Source: an uncultured Clostridia bacterium (GTDB lineage Bacteria > Bacillota > Clostridia > Peptostreptococcales > Anaerovoracaceae). Taken from it: 56,340 nt of DNA. Under the pieces are notes generated by a model, which was given only the letters and a program-made list of their open reading frames with translations, was not told where the DNA came from and made no database searches. Made by a program: the position numbers and the translations under genes. This document shows positions 16,719-25,393 of this stretch, piece by piece. The stretch covers positions 1-56,340 of the forward strand of contig CAKQOE010000012.1 of NCBI GenBank assembly GCA_934255545.1, given 5' to 3'. Position 1 is the first letter of the stretch; each line of letters starts with the position of its first letter.

Positions 16719-19700
16719 CTAAGCTTCGACTTTCTCGACGCCGATACCTGCCTCGCGGCCGTTGAGCTTATATGTTTCAAGAGCAGCATCTGTATACTCG
16801 AGAGACTTCGCGAGAGTTTCGCTCATTATATGATCTCTGTGCGCATCGAACGCAGCCTTGAGCTCTTCACTGCAGTTTACGCTGATGATGATATTGTCCA
16901 TCATATCGAGATCCTTCTGCTTTCTCATCTGCTGTACCTTTGAGATGAGCTCTCTCGCAAGGCCCTCAGCTTCAAGCTCAGGAGTTATCTTTGTATCGAG
17001 GATAACGAATACTCCTCTGTCAGCGCCTACAGCGAAGCCTTCCTTTGCAGATATCCTTACTTCAACAAGGTCTTCTGTGATATCGATATCCCCACCTCCG
17101 AGAGTAAGCGTGAGCTTACCTTCAGACTGGAGCTGCGCTATCATAGCCTTTGCATCGCCTGCGGCGAGCACCTTGCCGAATTCTTTTATATTCTTTCCGA
17201 GAACAGGACCTGCCTTTCTGAAGTCAGGCTTCAGGCTGTAGTCCATGAATGTGTCAATATTTTTCTCGAAAACTACTTTCTTTATATTAAGCTCCTCAAG
17301 GATGAGAGGCACCATGTTGCCGATCTCAGCTTCATACTTGCCGTCAACGAGTATCTCAGTCAACGGCTGTCTTACCTTGATCTTTTCCTTTTCTCTCTCG
17401 CCTCTGCCGAGTGCTACTATAGTTCTTACGAGATCCATCTTCTTTTCGAGTTCTTCATCGATAAGGCTCTCATCGCACTCAGGGAAGTGCGCAAGATGAA
17501 CTGAATATTCGCCTGTAAGCTTAGTGTAGATCTCGTCTGAGATGAACGGAGCAAACGGAGCTGAAAGAAGTACAACGCCCTTAAGTATCTCATAAGTCGT
17601 AAGATATACAGACTTCTTGTCTTCAGTCATTTCCTCAGCGTAGAAACGTCTTCTTGCTCTTCTGATATACCAGTTTGACAGATCGTCGGCAACGAAATCA
17701 GTAATACTCTTTACTGCCTTCATATGCTCGTAGTTGTCCATATCTGCCGTAACTTCCTTAACGAGACGGTTGAAGCGTGACAGTATCCATCTGTCGAGTT
17801 CGGGTCTGTCAGCAGGAGCTGCATTTAAAGAAGCCGCATCTATATTATCCTGATTTGAGTACAGAACGAAGAAGTTGTATACATTTCTGAGTGTTCCAAA
17901 GTACTTGCTCTGGATCTCAGAAACGCCGTCCTCATCAAATCTCGTAGGCGTCCATGCAGGAGACGTATAGAGCAGATACCATCTTGCAACGTCAGCACCG
18001 TACTTGTCAAACAGAGCAAACGGATCTACAGTGTTGCCCTTTGACTTCGACATCTTCTTGCCTTCTTTGTCAAGGATAAGGTCGTTTACGAGAACATTCC
18101 TGTAAGGCGCCTTTCCCATGATAAATGTAGAGATTGCAAGCAGTGAGTAGAACCAGCCTCTCGTCTGGTCTATGCCCTCGCAGATGAAGTCTGCAGGGAA
18201 GCACTCTTCAAACTCTTCCTTGTTTTCAAACGGATAGTGCTGCTGTGCGAACGGCATAGATCCGCTGTCGAACCAGCAGTCCATTACCTCAGGGATCCTT
18301 GTCATAGTCTTGCCGCACTCAGGGCATGTCAGATGAACATCATCAACATACGGTCTGTGCAGCTCTATGCTCGTATCGATCTTTTCCTGAGCCTTGTCAA
18401 CGAGCTCCTGACGCGAACCGATGCACTCGATGTGACCGCATTCGCATCTCCATACAGGTATCGGAGTTCCCCAGTATCTGTTTCTTGAGATAGCCCAGTC
18501 CTTTACATCTGCGATCCAGTTGCCGAAACGTCCTTCGCCAACGAAAGGAGGCTGCCAGTTTACAGTGTTGTTATTTTCTACCAGCTGATCTCTCAGCTTA
18601 GTCATTTCGATATACCAGCTCGGCTTAGCGTAGTAGATGAGCGGAGTTCCGCATCTCCAGCAGTGCGGATAATTGTGCTCTACCTTTTCCTTTGAGTAAA
18701 GCTTGTCTTCGCCTGCAAGGTATTTTATGATCTCGACGTCAAGTCCGTCTTCCATTACAAAGTGGCCCTTCCATGGAGTGTCTGTATACTTTCCGTCTTC
18801 GCCTACCGGATTGAGTACCGGAAGATCGTATCTGCGTCCGATCTGATAGTCGTCGTCACCGAAGGCAGGAGCGATATGAACGATACCTGTACCTTCAACA
18901 GTGTCAACGTAATCAGCTACTGTAACAAAGAACGCCTTCTTGCCTGCAGGTATCTGGATGAACGGCATGAGCTGTTCGTATTCCTGATGTTCAAGAGCAG
19001 TACCCTTCATCTCTTCAAGTACAGTGTACTCGCCCTCGCCGAGGTGCTTATCCGCAAGAGCCTTTGCAAGAACGTATATATTTCCGTCCTTTTCAGCTCT
19101 GATATAATCGATGTCAGGACCTACCGCAAGCGCAACGTTTGAAGCGAGAGTCCACGGAGTAGTCGTCCATGCGAGGAAGTACTCGTTGTCTGTACCCTTT
19201 TTCCTGAACTTTGCAGTTACAGTATTTGTCTTTACCATCTTGTAGCCCTGAGCTACTTCGTGAGAAGCAAGGCCTGTTCCGCATCTCGGGCAGTAAGGAA
19301 GGATCTTGTGTCCTTCATAGATCATGCCTGCGTCAAAGAACTTCTTGAGGATCCACCATCCTGATTCGATAAAGTTGTTGTCGAGAGTGATGTACGGATG
19401 ATCGAGGTCTACCATGTAGCCCATGCGCTTCGTCATCTTTCTCCAAAGGCCTTCGTACTCAAATACAGACTCGCGGCACTTTTCGTTGAATTCCTTTATA
19501 CCGTACTTTTCGATGTCCTGCTTTCCTGACATCTTAAGCTTCTTTTCTACTTCGATCTCAACAGGAAGACCGTGAGTATCCCATCCGGCCTTTCTCTTTA
19601 CCTTGAAGCCCTTCATAGTCTTGTAACGGCATACTGAATCCTTCAGCGTTCTCGCGATGACGTGATGGATACCCGGCTTGCCGTTTGCTGTCGGAGGGCC

Positions 19701-19832
19701 CTCGTAAAATACGAAAGACGGCTGACCTTCGCGTTCGTCTATGCATCTCTGCAGAAGATCGTCCTTTTCCCATTTGTCGGACTGCTCGTTCTGAACATCC
19801 GCAATAGGTTTTTCTGATAAATTTTCAAACAT
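16719..19832 (-). CDS. ileS: Isoleucyl-tRNA synthetase, type 2 (IleS2)
   Basis: Charges tRNA-Ile and edits misactivated valine. The 1037 residues and the early PPTANGKPGIHH motif identify the eukaryote-like type 2 enzyme rather than the common bacterial type 1. The class I signature HIGH is here GIHH, so residues one and three are exchanged. KMSKSKGN is intact. Zinc-ligand-type Cys pairs are seen in YCPRCGTG, CWRCGTP, CECGH and CPECGK. The gene is preceded by an Ile-type T-box leader and followed by rlmN. Type 2 enzymes are poorly inhibited by mupirocin, and the GXHH form has been linked to especially high resistance; for this strain that is inference. Confidence 0.97.
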   Translation of the reverse strand: MFENLSEKPIADVQNEQSDKWEKDDLLQRCIDEREGQPSFVFYEGPPTANGKPGIHHVIARTLKDSVCRYKTMKGFKVKRKAGWDTHGLPVEIEVEKKLKMSGKQDIEKYGIKEFNEKCRESVFEYEGLWRKMTKRMGYMVDLDHPYITLDNNFIESGWWILKKFFDAGMIYEGHKILPYCPRCGTGLASHEVAQGYKMVKTNTVTAKFRKKGTDNEYFLAWTTTPWTLASNVALAVGPDIDYIRAEKDGNIYVLAKALADKHLGEGEYTVLEEMKGTALEHQEYEQLMPFIQIPAGKKAFFVTVADYVDTVEGTGIVHIAPAFGDDDYQIGRRYDLPVLNPVGEDGKYTDTPWKGHFVMEDGLDVEIIKYLAGEDKLYSKEKVEHNYPHCWRCGTPLIYYAKPSWYIEMTKLRDQLVENNNTVNWQPPFVGEGRFGNWIADVKDWAISRNRYWGTPIPVWRCECGHIECIGSRQELVDKAQEKIDTSIELHRPYVDDVHLTCPECGKTMTRIPEVMDCWFDSGSMPFAQQHYPFENKEEFEECFPADFICEGIDQTRGWFYSLLAISTFIMGKAPYRNVLVNDLILDKEGKKMSKSKGNTVDPFALFDKYGADVARWYLLYTSPAWTPTRFDEDGVSEIQSKYFGTLRNVYNFFVLYSNQDNIDAASLNAAPADRPELDRWILSRFNRLVKEVTADMDNYEHMKAVKSITDFVADDLSNWYIRRARRRFYAEEMTEDKKSVYLTTYEILKGVVLLSAPFAPFISDEIYTKLTGEYSVHLAHFPECDESLIDEELEKKMDLVRTIVALGRGEREKEKIKVRQPLTEILVDGKYEAEIGNMVPLILEELNIKKVVFEKNIDTFMDYSLKPDFRKAGPVLGKNIKEFGKVLAAGDAKAMIAQLQSEGKLTLTLGGGDIDITEDLVEVRISAKEGFAVGADRGVFVILDTKITPELEAEGLARELISKVQQMRKQKDLDMMDNIIISVNCSEELKAAFDAHRDHIMSETLAKSLEYTDAALETYKLNGREAGIGVEKVEA

Positions 19833-19906
19833 TACATTTTCCTTTCAGATATAGCTGTAATATATTTAAAGTGAATCATTAACATCAATAAATGTATCAT
19901 GTCCTG

Positions 19907-19942
19907 CACCCGCCCGGCGGGTGACCGGAGCGCTGCGCGCTC
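19907..19942. repeat. Two adjacent palindromes in the ileS leader
   Basis: CACCCGC-CCG-GCGGGTG (19907-19923) and GAGCGC-TGC-GCGCTC (19928-19942) sit between the T-box terminator and the ileS start codon, so they are present in the ileS mRNA. Confidence 0.72.
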
Positions 19943-19954
19943 TTTGCAGTAAAC

Positions 19955-20222
19955 TAAAAAATCCCTGCATCCGAAGATGCAGGGACGATGAATTACCGCG
20001 GTACCACCCTGATAGCGTTTATTATGAAATATCATAAAACGCCTCTCAAGCCTGTGTAACGTACAGTGACGTGCCGGCTTACGCGCCGTGTTTGCAAAAC
20101 ATGGTTTCAGCAGGCAGGCTCTGGAATGATCTTCGCTGTCAGTTTCATCTGCGGACTCTCACCTTAAACCGCTTCTCTGTATGACTCTGCTGACGCTACT
20201 GTTTCCGTCTCAGCCTTTTCAA
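19955..20222 (-). promoter_or_regulatory. T-box riboswitch of ileS (isoleucine specifier)
   Basis: Read on the minus strand, the leader contains the T-box core TGGTACCGCG (around 19996-20007). An intrinsic terminator follows, with stem CCCTGCATC/GATGCAGGG and a T run (19956-19984). The upstream part has the AGxGA-type and stem I sequences, and an AUC codon followed by A at 20130-20128 is a good Ile specifier. Uncharged tRNA-Ile should stabilise the antiterminator and allow transcription of ileS-rlmN. Confidence 0.94.
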
Positions 20223-20384
20223 TATATAGATGTCATGCCGTAAAACAGATCAACTGAAATAAATCAGTCAAAATAAAGATCCGGCGACCTTTTGAATTCT
20301 ATTTTAACCTCAGAATCTGAAATGTCAACCGGAAATTTATTTATTTACGATATTTATTTTGTTCGTTGTCTTCTGATCTGTTAT

Positions 20385-20831
20385 TTATTTCAGGGAATCA
20401 AACAGATCGTCTTCCAATTTTCTGTCCTTAAAGAACGACCAGTCGCATACTTCTCCGTTTTCATCGAACGCGTCCGATACGAGGTCTGACTCTGTTACAT
20501 CCATAACGTAAACGTGAGAGCCTGCTTTTGCATTGCTGTCATAGGAATTCCAGAGATTATGAGCTATCTCATTGGCCTGATCCTTTGAATCGAATATCTG
20601 CGTGCGTATCATGTCATTATATCCCGACTGGTCGTTTATCAGTATATAATGCTTTTCACGCAACGGTCTGCGGATTATTATCCTGTCGTTCTTAAAGATG
20701 GCTATGACCTCTTTATCGTCCTCGGTCACGCCCATTTCGTCCATCCAGAGCTTTGAGATATTTATCTTTCCGCTTACTCTGCCTGATCCGTTTTTACTGA
20801 ATATCATATTCAGATTTCTTTTATCTTCCAA
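20385..20831 (-). CDS. AbrB/SpoVT-like swapped-hairpin domain protein (148 aa)
   Basis: The N-terminal 55 residues read MIFSKNGSGRVSGKINISK..MDEMGVTEDDKEV..IIIRR. This is the pattern of AbrB/MazE-type DNA-binding domains, with strand, GxxxKI-like turn, helix and basic end. The C-terminal 90 residues contain an acidic, aromatic region (VSDAFDENGEVCDW) that I do not recognise. No toxin gene lies next to it, so an antitoxin role has no support. A transcription regulator is more likely, but the DNA target is unknown. Confidence 0.65.
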   Translation of the reverse strand: MEDKRNLNMIFSKNGSGRVSGKINISKLWMDEMGVTEDDKEVIAIFKNDRIIIRRPLREKHYILINDQSGYNDMIRTQIFDSKDQANEIAHNLWNSYDSNAKAGSHVYVMDVTESDLVSDAFDENGEVCDWSFFKDRKLEDDLFDSLK

Positions 20832-20931
20832 TTTTCATACCTGCGTTTCCGGTGCGCGCGCTCAGCTGCGCCGTGCCATTGAGCTGCGGTATCATCTTAC
20901 ATAATTTTCAGTCAAATGTATGTAACGAAAA

Positions 20932-21270
20932 CTATCTTGCTGCAGTCTTTGCCTGTGATACAGCTTCTACAGCTTCGTATTCGCTCTTCATCTCCTTCTG
21001 GAGCTTAGCATAGTTTACTTCATCGAGTCTGATGCATGCGATAAGACCGATCTCGTTTTCAACTCTGCCGCCGATAACTGCAGCACACTGGCTGAGAGCG
21101 TCAGCATATAACTTAACATCAGACTTTGTCATGAGAGCAGCTTCTCTGATCTCAACTTCAGCAGTCTTTACAGAAAGTACAGATGGCTGTGCAAATGCAT
21201 CGCCTGCTTCGTAACCGAAAGTGATCTGTGCCATAGTTCCGTTTGTTCTTGTTAATTCGATAGTCTTCAT
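20932..21270 (-). CDS. Small hypothetical protein (112 aa)
   Basis: I do not recognise the family. The protein is soluble, without signal or membrane segment. It starts MKTIELTRTNGTMAQITFGY and contains one pair of Cys (SQCAAVIGG, LIACIRL) and a helical, charged C-terminus. AAGGAG precedes the ATG. The upstream 400-base region holds a bidirectional hairpin and repeated GTCGGTAC words but no clear promoter. Function unknown. Confidence 0.7.
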   Translation of the reverse strand: MKTIELTRTNGTMAQITFGYEAGDAFAQPSVLSVKTAEVEIREAALMTKSDVKLYADALSQCAAVIGGRVENEIGLIACIRLDEVNYAKLQKEMKSEYEAVEAVSQAKTAAR

Positions 21271-21430
21271 GATGATATACTCCTTACTTACTCTTACAAT
21301 GTTTCAAAATATCTGGTTTGTTTTGGTTTTGTTATTGGTTTGTTTTTATTCCGGTGAGCTTTGTGTACGTCGGTACGACTCAACCTGTATCTGTATGATA
21401 CCGCCAATTATGTGTCGGTACAATTGTCCA

Positions 21431-21458
21431 AAAAGGTCAGTATTAAAACAGACCTTTT
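21431..21458. terminator. Bidirectional hairpin AAAAGGTC / GACCTTTT
   Basis: An 8-bp stem with A/T-rich flanks that would act as a terminator in both directions, in the gene-free stretch 21271-21673. It may insulate the gene at 20932 from readthrough. Confidence 0.6.
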
Positions 21459-21502
21459 CTGTCATTTTTCTGTAACTTTCTGTAAGAATAAAAGCAGTAT
21501 TT

Positions 21503-21519
21503 CTCCCGCCAGGCGGGAG
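21503..21519. repeat. Triloop palindrome CTCCCGC-CAG-GCGGGAG
   Basis: Perfect 7-bp stem with a three-base loop, a member of the dispersed triloop family, between two terminator hairpins. Confidence 0.7.
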
Positions 21520-21539
21520 CGCTGATCCGCATATGTGTT

Positions 21540-21587
21540 GAAAATAAACAGGTCCGGGTATTTTTTACATATTTTTACCTGGACCTG
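21540..21587 (-). terminator. Terminator of the mrp gene
   Basis: CAGGTCC.GGTA pairs with TACC.GGACCTG around an AT-rich loop and is followed on the minus strand by TTTATTTT. Confidence 0.85.
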
Positions 21588-21673
21588 CGTATTATTTGTA
21601 AAACATATAATATTATACTTTTTGGTCACTGTCCTTTTTGGTCAGTATGATCAATATAGCTAATATGTCGGTA

Positions 21674-22516
21674 CTACTTCATGTTTTCGATGTAGTCTGC
21701 GAGATGATCGAGCCAGTCGCCTTCAAAAAGTTCTATCATGCCTGCGTCTACAGCTGCTGCAAGCTTAGGGTCTACAGGGATCTTTGCTACGTTAGGGATA
21801 TCGTACTTCTGCGCGATCTCATCTACATGGCTCTCGCCGAATATCTTGTGTTCTGCTCCGCAGTCAGGGCACTTGAAGTATGACATGTTTTCTACTATGC
21901 CGAGTACAGGTATCTTCATCATTTCTGCCATCTTTACGGCCTTTTCTACTATGAGGCCTACGAGATCCTGAGGTGAGGCTACTACTATGATGCCTTTTAC
22001 AGGCAGGCTCTGGAATACTGTCAGAGGTACGTCGCCTGTTCCCGGCGGCATGTCTACGAACATGTAGTCAACGTCTGTCCAAAGGACGTCTGACCAGAAC
22101 TGTGTAACTGTGCCCGCTATGACAGGGCCTCTCCAGAGTACAGGGTCTGTATTGTCTTCGAGGAGAAGGTTTATGGACATTACCTGGATACCTGTTTTTG
22201 TTGTTACAGGGAATATCACTTCTTCATTTGCTGAAGCCTTCTGGTCGAGCTTGAATGTCTTTGGGATAGATGGGCCTGTGATGTCGGCGTCGAGTACGGC
22301 TGTGTGGTTGCCTCTTCTCTGCATGATGACTGACATCAGTGAAGTGACGAGGGATTTGCCTACGCCTCCCTTTCCGCTTACTACTGCTATAACGTTTTTA
22401 ACATTTGACATCTGGTTGAGGGGCGCGTATCTGCTCTGTTCGCCTCCGCATCCGCCTGCTGAACCGCATGATGAACAATTTTCGGCTGATGAGCAGCCGC
22501 TGCATGAATCACTCAT
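21674..22516 (-). CDS. Mrp/NBP35-type iron-sulfur carrier ATPase
   Basis: A P-loop protein of the Mrp/ApbC/NBP35 family that carries and delivers iron-sulfur clusters. It has the deviant Walker A GKGGVGKS, a MinD-like DADITGPS block, FVDMPPGTGD and the C-terminal CPDC pair that holds the bridging cluster. The N-terminal 30 residues add a Cys-rich extension (CSGCSSAENCSSCGSAGGCGG), as in NBP35-like proteins. GGAGG precedes the ATG. Its promoter carries TTGACATATG, the same word as the promoters of the NifX-like gene and the 70-residue Cys protein, so these genes probably form one regulon. In many anaerobes Mrp, NifX-like and DUF134 genes cluster together. Confidence 0.93.
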   Translation of the reverse strand: MSDSCSGCSSAENCSSCGSAGGCGGEQSRYAPLNQMSNVKNVIAVVSGKGGVGKSLVTSLMSVIMQRRGNHTAVLDADITGPSIPKTFKLDQKASANEEVIFPVTTKTGIQVMSINLLLEDNTDPVLWRGPVIAGTVTQFWSDVLWTDVDYMFVDMPPGTGDVPLTVFQSLPVKGIIVVASPQDLVGLIVEKAVKMAEMMKIPVLGIVENMSYFKCPDCGAEHKIFGESHVDEIAQKYDIPNVAKIPVDPKLAAAVDAGMIELFEGDWLDHLADYIENMK

Positions 22517-22606
22517 ATTGAAACCTCCGTGTTTTCTTGTTTAAAATATTTTTATTATAAAGTATATATTTTACATTTATTAAGATACCTACTGTGTACC
22601 TTAAAG

Positions 22607-22635
22607 GTTATAAGACAATTATTTTCATATGTCAA
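22607..22635 (-). promoter_or_regulatory. Promoter/operator of mrp with TTGACATATG
   Basis: -35 TTGACA (22635-22630), 17-base spacer, -10 TATAAC (22612-22607). The -35 is embedded in TTGACATATG, shared with two other promoters at 24401 and 25398. Confidence 0.8.
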
Positions 22636-22691
22636 TCAGAAAATGTTTAAATATGCGTTGACGGTCCTGCGGGATAAGGGGATCTCGCCGG

Positions 22692-23354
22692 TCACAGGGC
22701 GGCTATTCGGCGGACTGTTTCGAATACTGTACCTGCGGGAAATCCGGCTGATATGAGGCGGCGCGTTAATGAGGCTTTTGCTTTTTCACGTTCTTTTCTT
22801 ATTATATTTCTGTCTGTTTCGCCCGGTCTTATTTTTCTGCTGAAGTAATCGACCGGCTCATGATCGTTTTCACGCAGAAACGCTGTATCTGATCCGGCTG
22901 CTGCGCTGCCGTCGGCAAATGTCAGGCTGTACGTATCATATGGGTCATACAGCGCCGATACTATCTCACCGTACTCGTCTACCTCGAATCTGTCTGCGAG
23001 GCCGCAGATCGAAAGTGCTTTTCTCAAGCACAGTACGGACTCGTCCTCTATCGACTCTGAGTCCTTGAGCTCTTCGAGGGCGTTTTCTGTTATTTCCGGG
23101 GAAATGCCCTTTTCGCGCAGCTTCTGTTTTATCCACCGGCTTCCTTTGCCCGCGCTGAGCTTCGACTGGGCGTAAAGTCTCGCGTATCGCTCGTCGTTTA
23201 CAAGACCGCTTTCTTCATAAGATGAAACTACTTCATCTACTGCGTCCTCGCTGAATCCTTTTTTTATAAGCTTGTCACGCAGCTCTGATGATGTCCTGTC
23301 CTGATAGTCGAGCAGCTTGAGTGCTGCTTCTCTTATTTTTTCTTTTTCGTTCAT
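22692..23354 (-). CDS. recX: Regulatory protein RecX with an extended C-terminal half
   Basis: RecX modulates RecA filaments. The N-terminal part matches the family: AALKLLDYQDRTSSELRDKLIKKGF, VNDERYARLYAQSKLS and GSRWIKQKLREKGIS. Residues about 100-185 contain a less familiar stretch before the final repeat (SLTRRLISAGFPAGTVFETV). The total is 220 residues, somewhat longer than many RecX proteins. The start chosen is MNEKEKIREA; upstream in-frame codons lack a ribosome binding site and read into AT-rich leader. It sits between the phosphopantetheinyl transferase and mrp, all on the same strand. Confidence 0.88.
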   Translation of the reverse strand: MNEKEKIREAALKLLDYQDRTSSELRDKLIKKGFSEDAVDEVVSSYEESGLVNDERYARLYAQSKLSAGKGSRWIKQKLREKGISPEITENALEELKDSESIEDESVLCLRKALSICGLADRFEVDEYGEIVSALYDPYDTYSLTFADGSAAAGSDTAFLRENDHEPVDYFSRKIRPGETDRNIIRKEREKAKASLTRRLISAGFPAGTVFETVRRIAAL

Positions 23355-23460
23355 TATATATACCCCGATATGATATGCCTGCGGCGTGCAGCCCGGTGTC
23401 TGCGCCTGACGGTTTTTCATTGTGGTAAGTATATCACATTTATATATTCGGAACAAGTGT

Positions 23461-24261
23461 TTAATATAATCGTAATATTTCCAGTTCAGGCTCTGTATTT
23501 TCCTGCGGAGCACCGGAGCATCCCGGGATAAAACAAAGTGACAGTACGATCTGCCGCCCGGCGGCAGCGCTCAGTTCGTTTTCCAGTCTTTCGGCCGGCT
23601 CGCCTGTTAAAAAGCAAACGTCATGGTCCGAAAGTGTACAGCTGTTTTTTGCATCGTCTGTTATGCCCGTTCCCAGCATTTTCAGGTATGCTTCTTTCAT
23701 TGTCCACATTTTTATGAATCCGGCGTTGTCTTTGGAGGCCTGTTTGTTATCCGGGGCGGTGTCTGCGGGGCAGTGGTTTTGTTTTTTTGTTGGGAGAGGG
23801 GCGCGGCCGGAGGCGGCGCCCCTCTCCTGCAGGTATTGTTTTTCTTTTTGTGAGAAGTATTTTTCTGCTATTTTTTCTATGTGGATGAGCCGGCGGTCGG
23901 CGTATTCGGCGTCTATGCCGACGGCCGGCGGTATGGCAGCTGGCTGTTGGGCTGTACGGACCAGCTGCGCAGACGTCCGGGCCGCTTTTGCCGCGTCTTT
24001 CCGGCGTGTGAGCGGGGTGGGGGTCTGCGCAGCTGCGCATATCCACATGCTTCCCGTGTGCGTTACTGAAAAATTTATCCAAGGAGCATCTGGTGCGTAT
24101 GGTCTGCCGCGTAACGGGCGCGCGATATTTACCGCGGAACTCCCATTTTCATTTACACTTACAGGGACACCGCACTGCTTCAGCGCCTGCTGCAGAAATC
24201 GTGAACTTTCATCATGTTCTTTCATATTATTACTGTAAAATATTTTTATTTTATAGCTCAC
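23461..24261 (-). CDS. 4'-phosphopantetheinyl transferase, Sfp type, with low-complexity insertions
   Basis: Transfers phosphopantetheine from CoA to carrier-protein serines. The conserved blocks are NFSVTHTG (63-70), VGIDAE (114-119, Mg2+ ligands) and FIKMWTMKEAYLKMLGTG (182-199). Between them lie two Ala/Arg/Pro-rich stretches (about 78-112 and 147-180) that look inserted. The DNA encoding them, and the catalytic GIDAE itself, forms strong hairpins: a 12-bp stem at 23793-23827 and a nearly perfect 16-bp stem at 23889-23929. A third palindrome at 23551-23567 encodes SAAAGRQ. The start is probably GTG, since an ATG 12 codons later would cut the first beta-strand. No polyketide or peptide synthetase is adjacent. 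Confidence 0.88.
   Translation of the reverse strand: MSYKIKIFYSNNMKEHDESSRFLQQALKQCGVPVSVNENGSSAVNIARPLRGRPYAPDAPWINFSVTHTGSMWICAAAQTPTPLTRRKDAAKAARTSAQLVRTAQQPAAIPPAVGIDAEYADRRLIHIEKIAEKYFSQKEKQYLQERGAASGRAPLPTKKQNHCPADTAPDNKQASKDNAGFIKMWTMKEAYLKMLGTGITDDAKNSCTLSDHDVCFLTGEPAERLENELSAAAGRQIVLSLCFIPGCSGAPQENTEPELEILRLY
23551..23567. repeat. Triloop palindrome CTGCCGC-CCG-GCGGCAG inside the phosphopantetheinyl transferase gene
   Basis: A perfect 7-bp stem with the family loop CCG. It encodes the Ala-rich AAAGR segment near the C-terminus and leaves the frame open. Confidence 0.75.
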
Positions 24262-24330
24262 TCTGCTTCACCCTGCTTCATGCACTGCGGCTGCCGGTCA
24301 TACTGCACAGCCGTGCTCCCACATCCTTCC

Positions 24331-24346
24331 GGCGCGGTGACGCGCC
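24331..24346. repeat. Tetraloop palindrome GGCGCG-GTGA-CGCGCC
   Basis: A perfect 6-bp stem closing the loop GTGA, in the divergent intergenic region upstream of the NifX-like gene. Confidence 0.75.
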
Positions 24347-24396
24347 TTGCCGTCAAACATTTGCATACATATATTTTTACAGAAAATTATGTATCT

Positions 24397-24456
24397 GTTA
24401 TTGACATATGTCCATATTATTCTATAATAGAGATATAAAAGGCATATGTCAATAAC
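24397..24456 (+). promoter_or_regulatory. Promoter of the NifX-like gene flanked by a 14-bp perfect inverted repeat
   Basis: GTTATTGACATATG (24397-24410) and CATATGTCAATAAC (24443-24456) are exact reverse complements. The -35 TTGACA lies in the left arm, and -10 TATAAT (24423-24428) lies between the arms with a 16-base spacer. The right arm covers the expected start region. Each arm approximates a TTGACATATGTCAA palindrome. This is the geometry of a repressor-controlled promoter; the DUF134 protein encoded downstream is a candidate binder. Confidence 0.88.
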
Positions 24457-24529
24457 TAATGTCTGCATTTCGCGCGAACATCATGCAGGCGTTAGGTAAT
24501 TAACTGTAATTACAGAGGAGGATATATTT

Positions 24530-24928
24530 ATGAGAATTGCTGCTGCATACATCAACGGCGACATCGACCCGCACTTCGGAAGAACTAACCAGCTCAAGGT
24601 CTACGAGATAGAGAACGGGAGCGTTACAGCTGCCAATCTGCTTGAGACTCAGGGCATAGGACACGGAGCTCTTGCTCTTGCGCTCAATCAGCTCCATATA
24701 GAAGTGCTTATATGCGGCGGCATAGGTCCCAGAGCTAAAAGCGCTCTCAAGGCCGTAGATATAGCCATAGTGCCGGGTATCACAGGTAATGCTGACGACG
24801 CTCTCGACGCATACCTCGACGGCACGCTCAAGTTTGATCCCGAAGCGACATGCGAAGAGGAGGATGAACAGCTCGGATGCAGTCCGAGTATGTGCGCAAG
24901 CTGCTCAAGCACGTCATGCGGGAACTAA
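24530..24928 (+). CDS. NifX/NifB-type dinitrogenase iron-molybdenum cofactor domain protein
   Basis: A 132-residue protein of the NifX/NafY superfamily (RNase H-like fold), known for binding metal-cluster intermediates. It starts MRIAAAYINGDIDPHFGR and contains VLICGGIGPRAKSALKA and VPGITGNADDALDAYL. A Cys-rich tail follows (GCSPSMCASCSSTSC), presumably metal-binding. No nif structural genes are in the window. Such stand-alone members usually accompany Mrp and DUF134, as here, and their exact cluster or metal is unknown. GGAGG is 8 bases before the ATG. It is followed after 36 bases by the DUF134 gene. Confidence 0.9.
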   Translation: MRIAAAYINGDIDPHFGRTNQLKVYEIENGSVTAANLLETQGIGHGALALALNQLHIEVLICGGIGPRAKSALKAVDIAIVPGITGNADDALDAYLDGTLKFDPEATCEEEDEQLGCSPSMCASCSSTSCGN

Positions 24929-24964
24929 GGAGCTCTGAATATTTTAGAGATCGGAGAACGATAA

Positions 24965-25381
24965 ATGGCCAGACCGGAAAAATGTAAAAGAATATGCACT
25001 CTTCCTGAAAAAAACAGATTTATTTGCGAAGACGGCGACAGCTCCGCTGACACGCAGACCGTGAGTGTGGAAGAATTCGAAACAATACGTCTGATAGACT
25101 ACATCGGTCTCACCCAGGAACAGTGCGCGTCGCAGATGCACGTAGCGCGTACTACAGTGCAGCGGCTTTATACCGACGCCAGAAAAAAGATAGCGAACTA
25201 CCTCATAACGGGAACATCTCTTGAGATCTCAGGCGGCAACTACCAGATATGCGAAAACAGCGAAACATGCTGCAAGCTCGCATACTGTCCGAAAAAATCA
25301 TGTGAATGTGATTGCGGTTTCCGCATCGAGGGATGCGTTATCAGTACGCTTGACAAAAATAAAGCTGCAGGTCATATGTAA
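24965..25381 (+). CDS. DUF134 family helix-turn-helix protein
   Basis: Starts MARPEKCKRICTLPEKNRF and contains VEEFETIRLIDYIGLTQEQCASQM and HVARTTVQRLYTDARKKIA. This is the sigma-region-4-like helix-turn-helix of the DUF134 family. A C-terminal part with seven Cys (CCKLAYCPKKSCECDCGF) probably binds a metal or cluster. It is co-transcribed with the NifX-like gene. The helix-turn-helix, the Cys cluster and the shared operator nearby make it the natural candidate for a metal- or redox-responsive regulator of this group; that role is inference. Confidence 0.93.
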   Translation: MARPEKCKRICTLPEKNRFICEDGDSSADTQTVSVEEFETIRLIDYIGLTQEQCASQMHVARTTVQRLYTDARKKIANYLITGTSLEISGGNYQICENSETCCKLAYCPKKSCECDCGFRIEGCVISTLDKNKAAGHM

Positions 25382-25393
25382 AATTGCTGCAAT

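Noticed and set aside
21369..21421. Repeated GTCGGTAC words upstream of the gene at 20932 as an operator
   Set aside because: Only two copies with unequal flanks, not placed on a recognisable promoter; a third copy lies inside the mrp gene end.
23663..24238. Long open frame on the plus strand opposite the phosphopantetheinyl transferase gene
   Set aside because: It is a shadow of the GC-rich coding strand; no ribosome binding site and no recognisable protein, while the minus frame has all family motifs.
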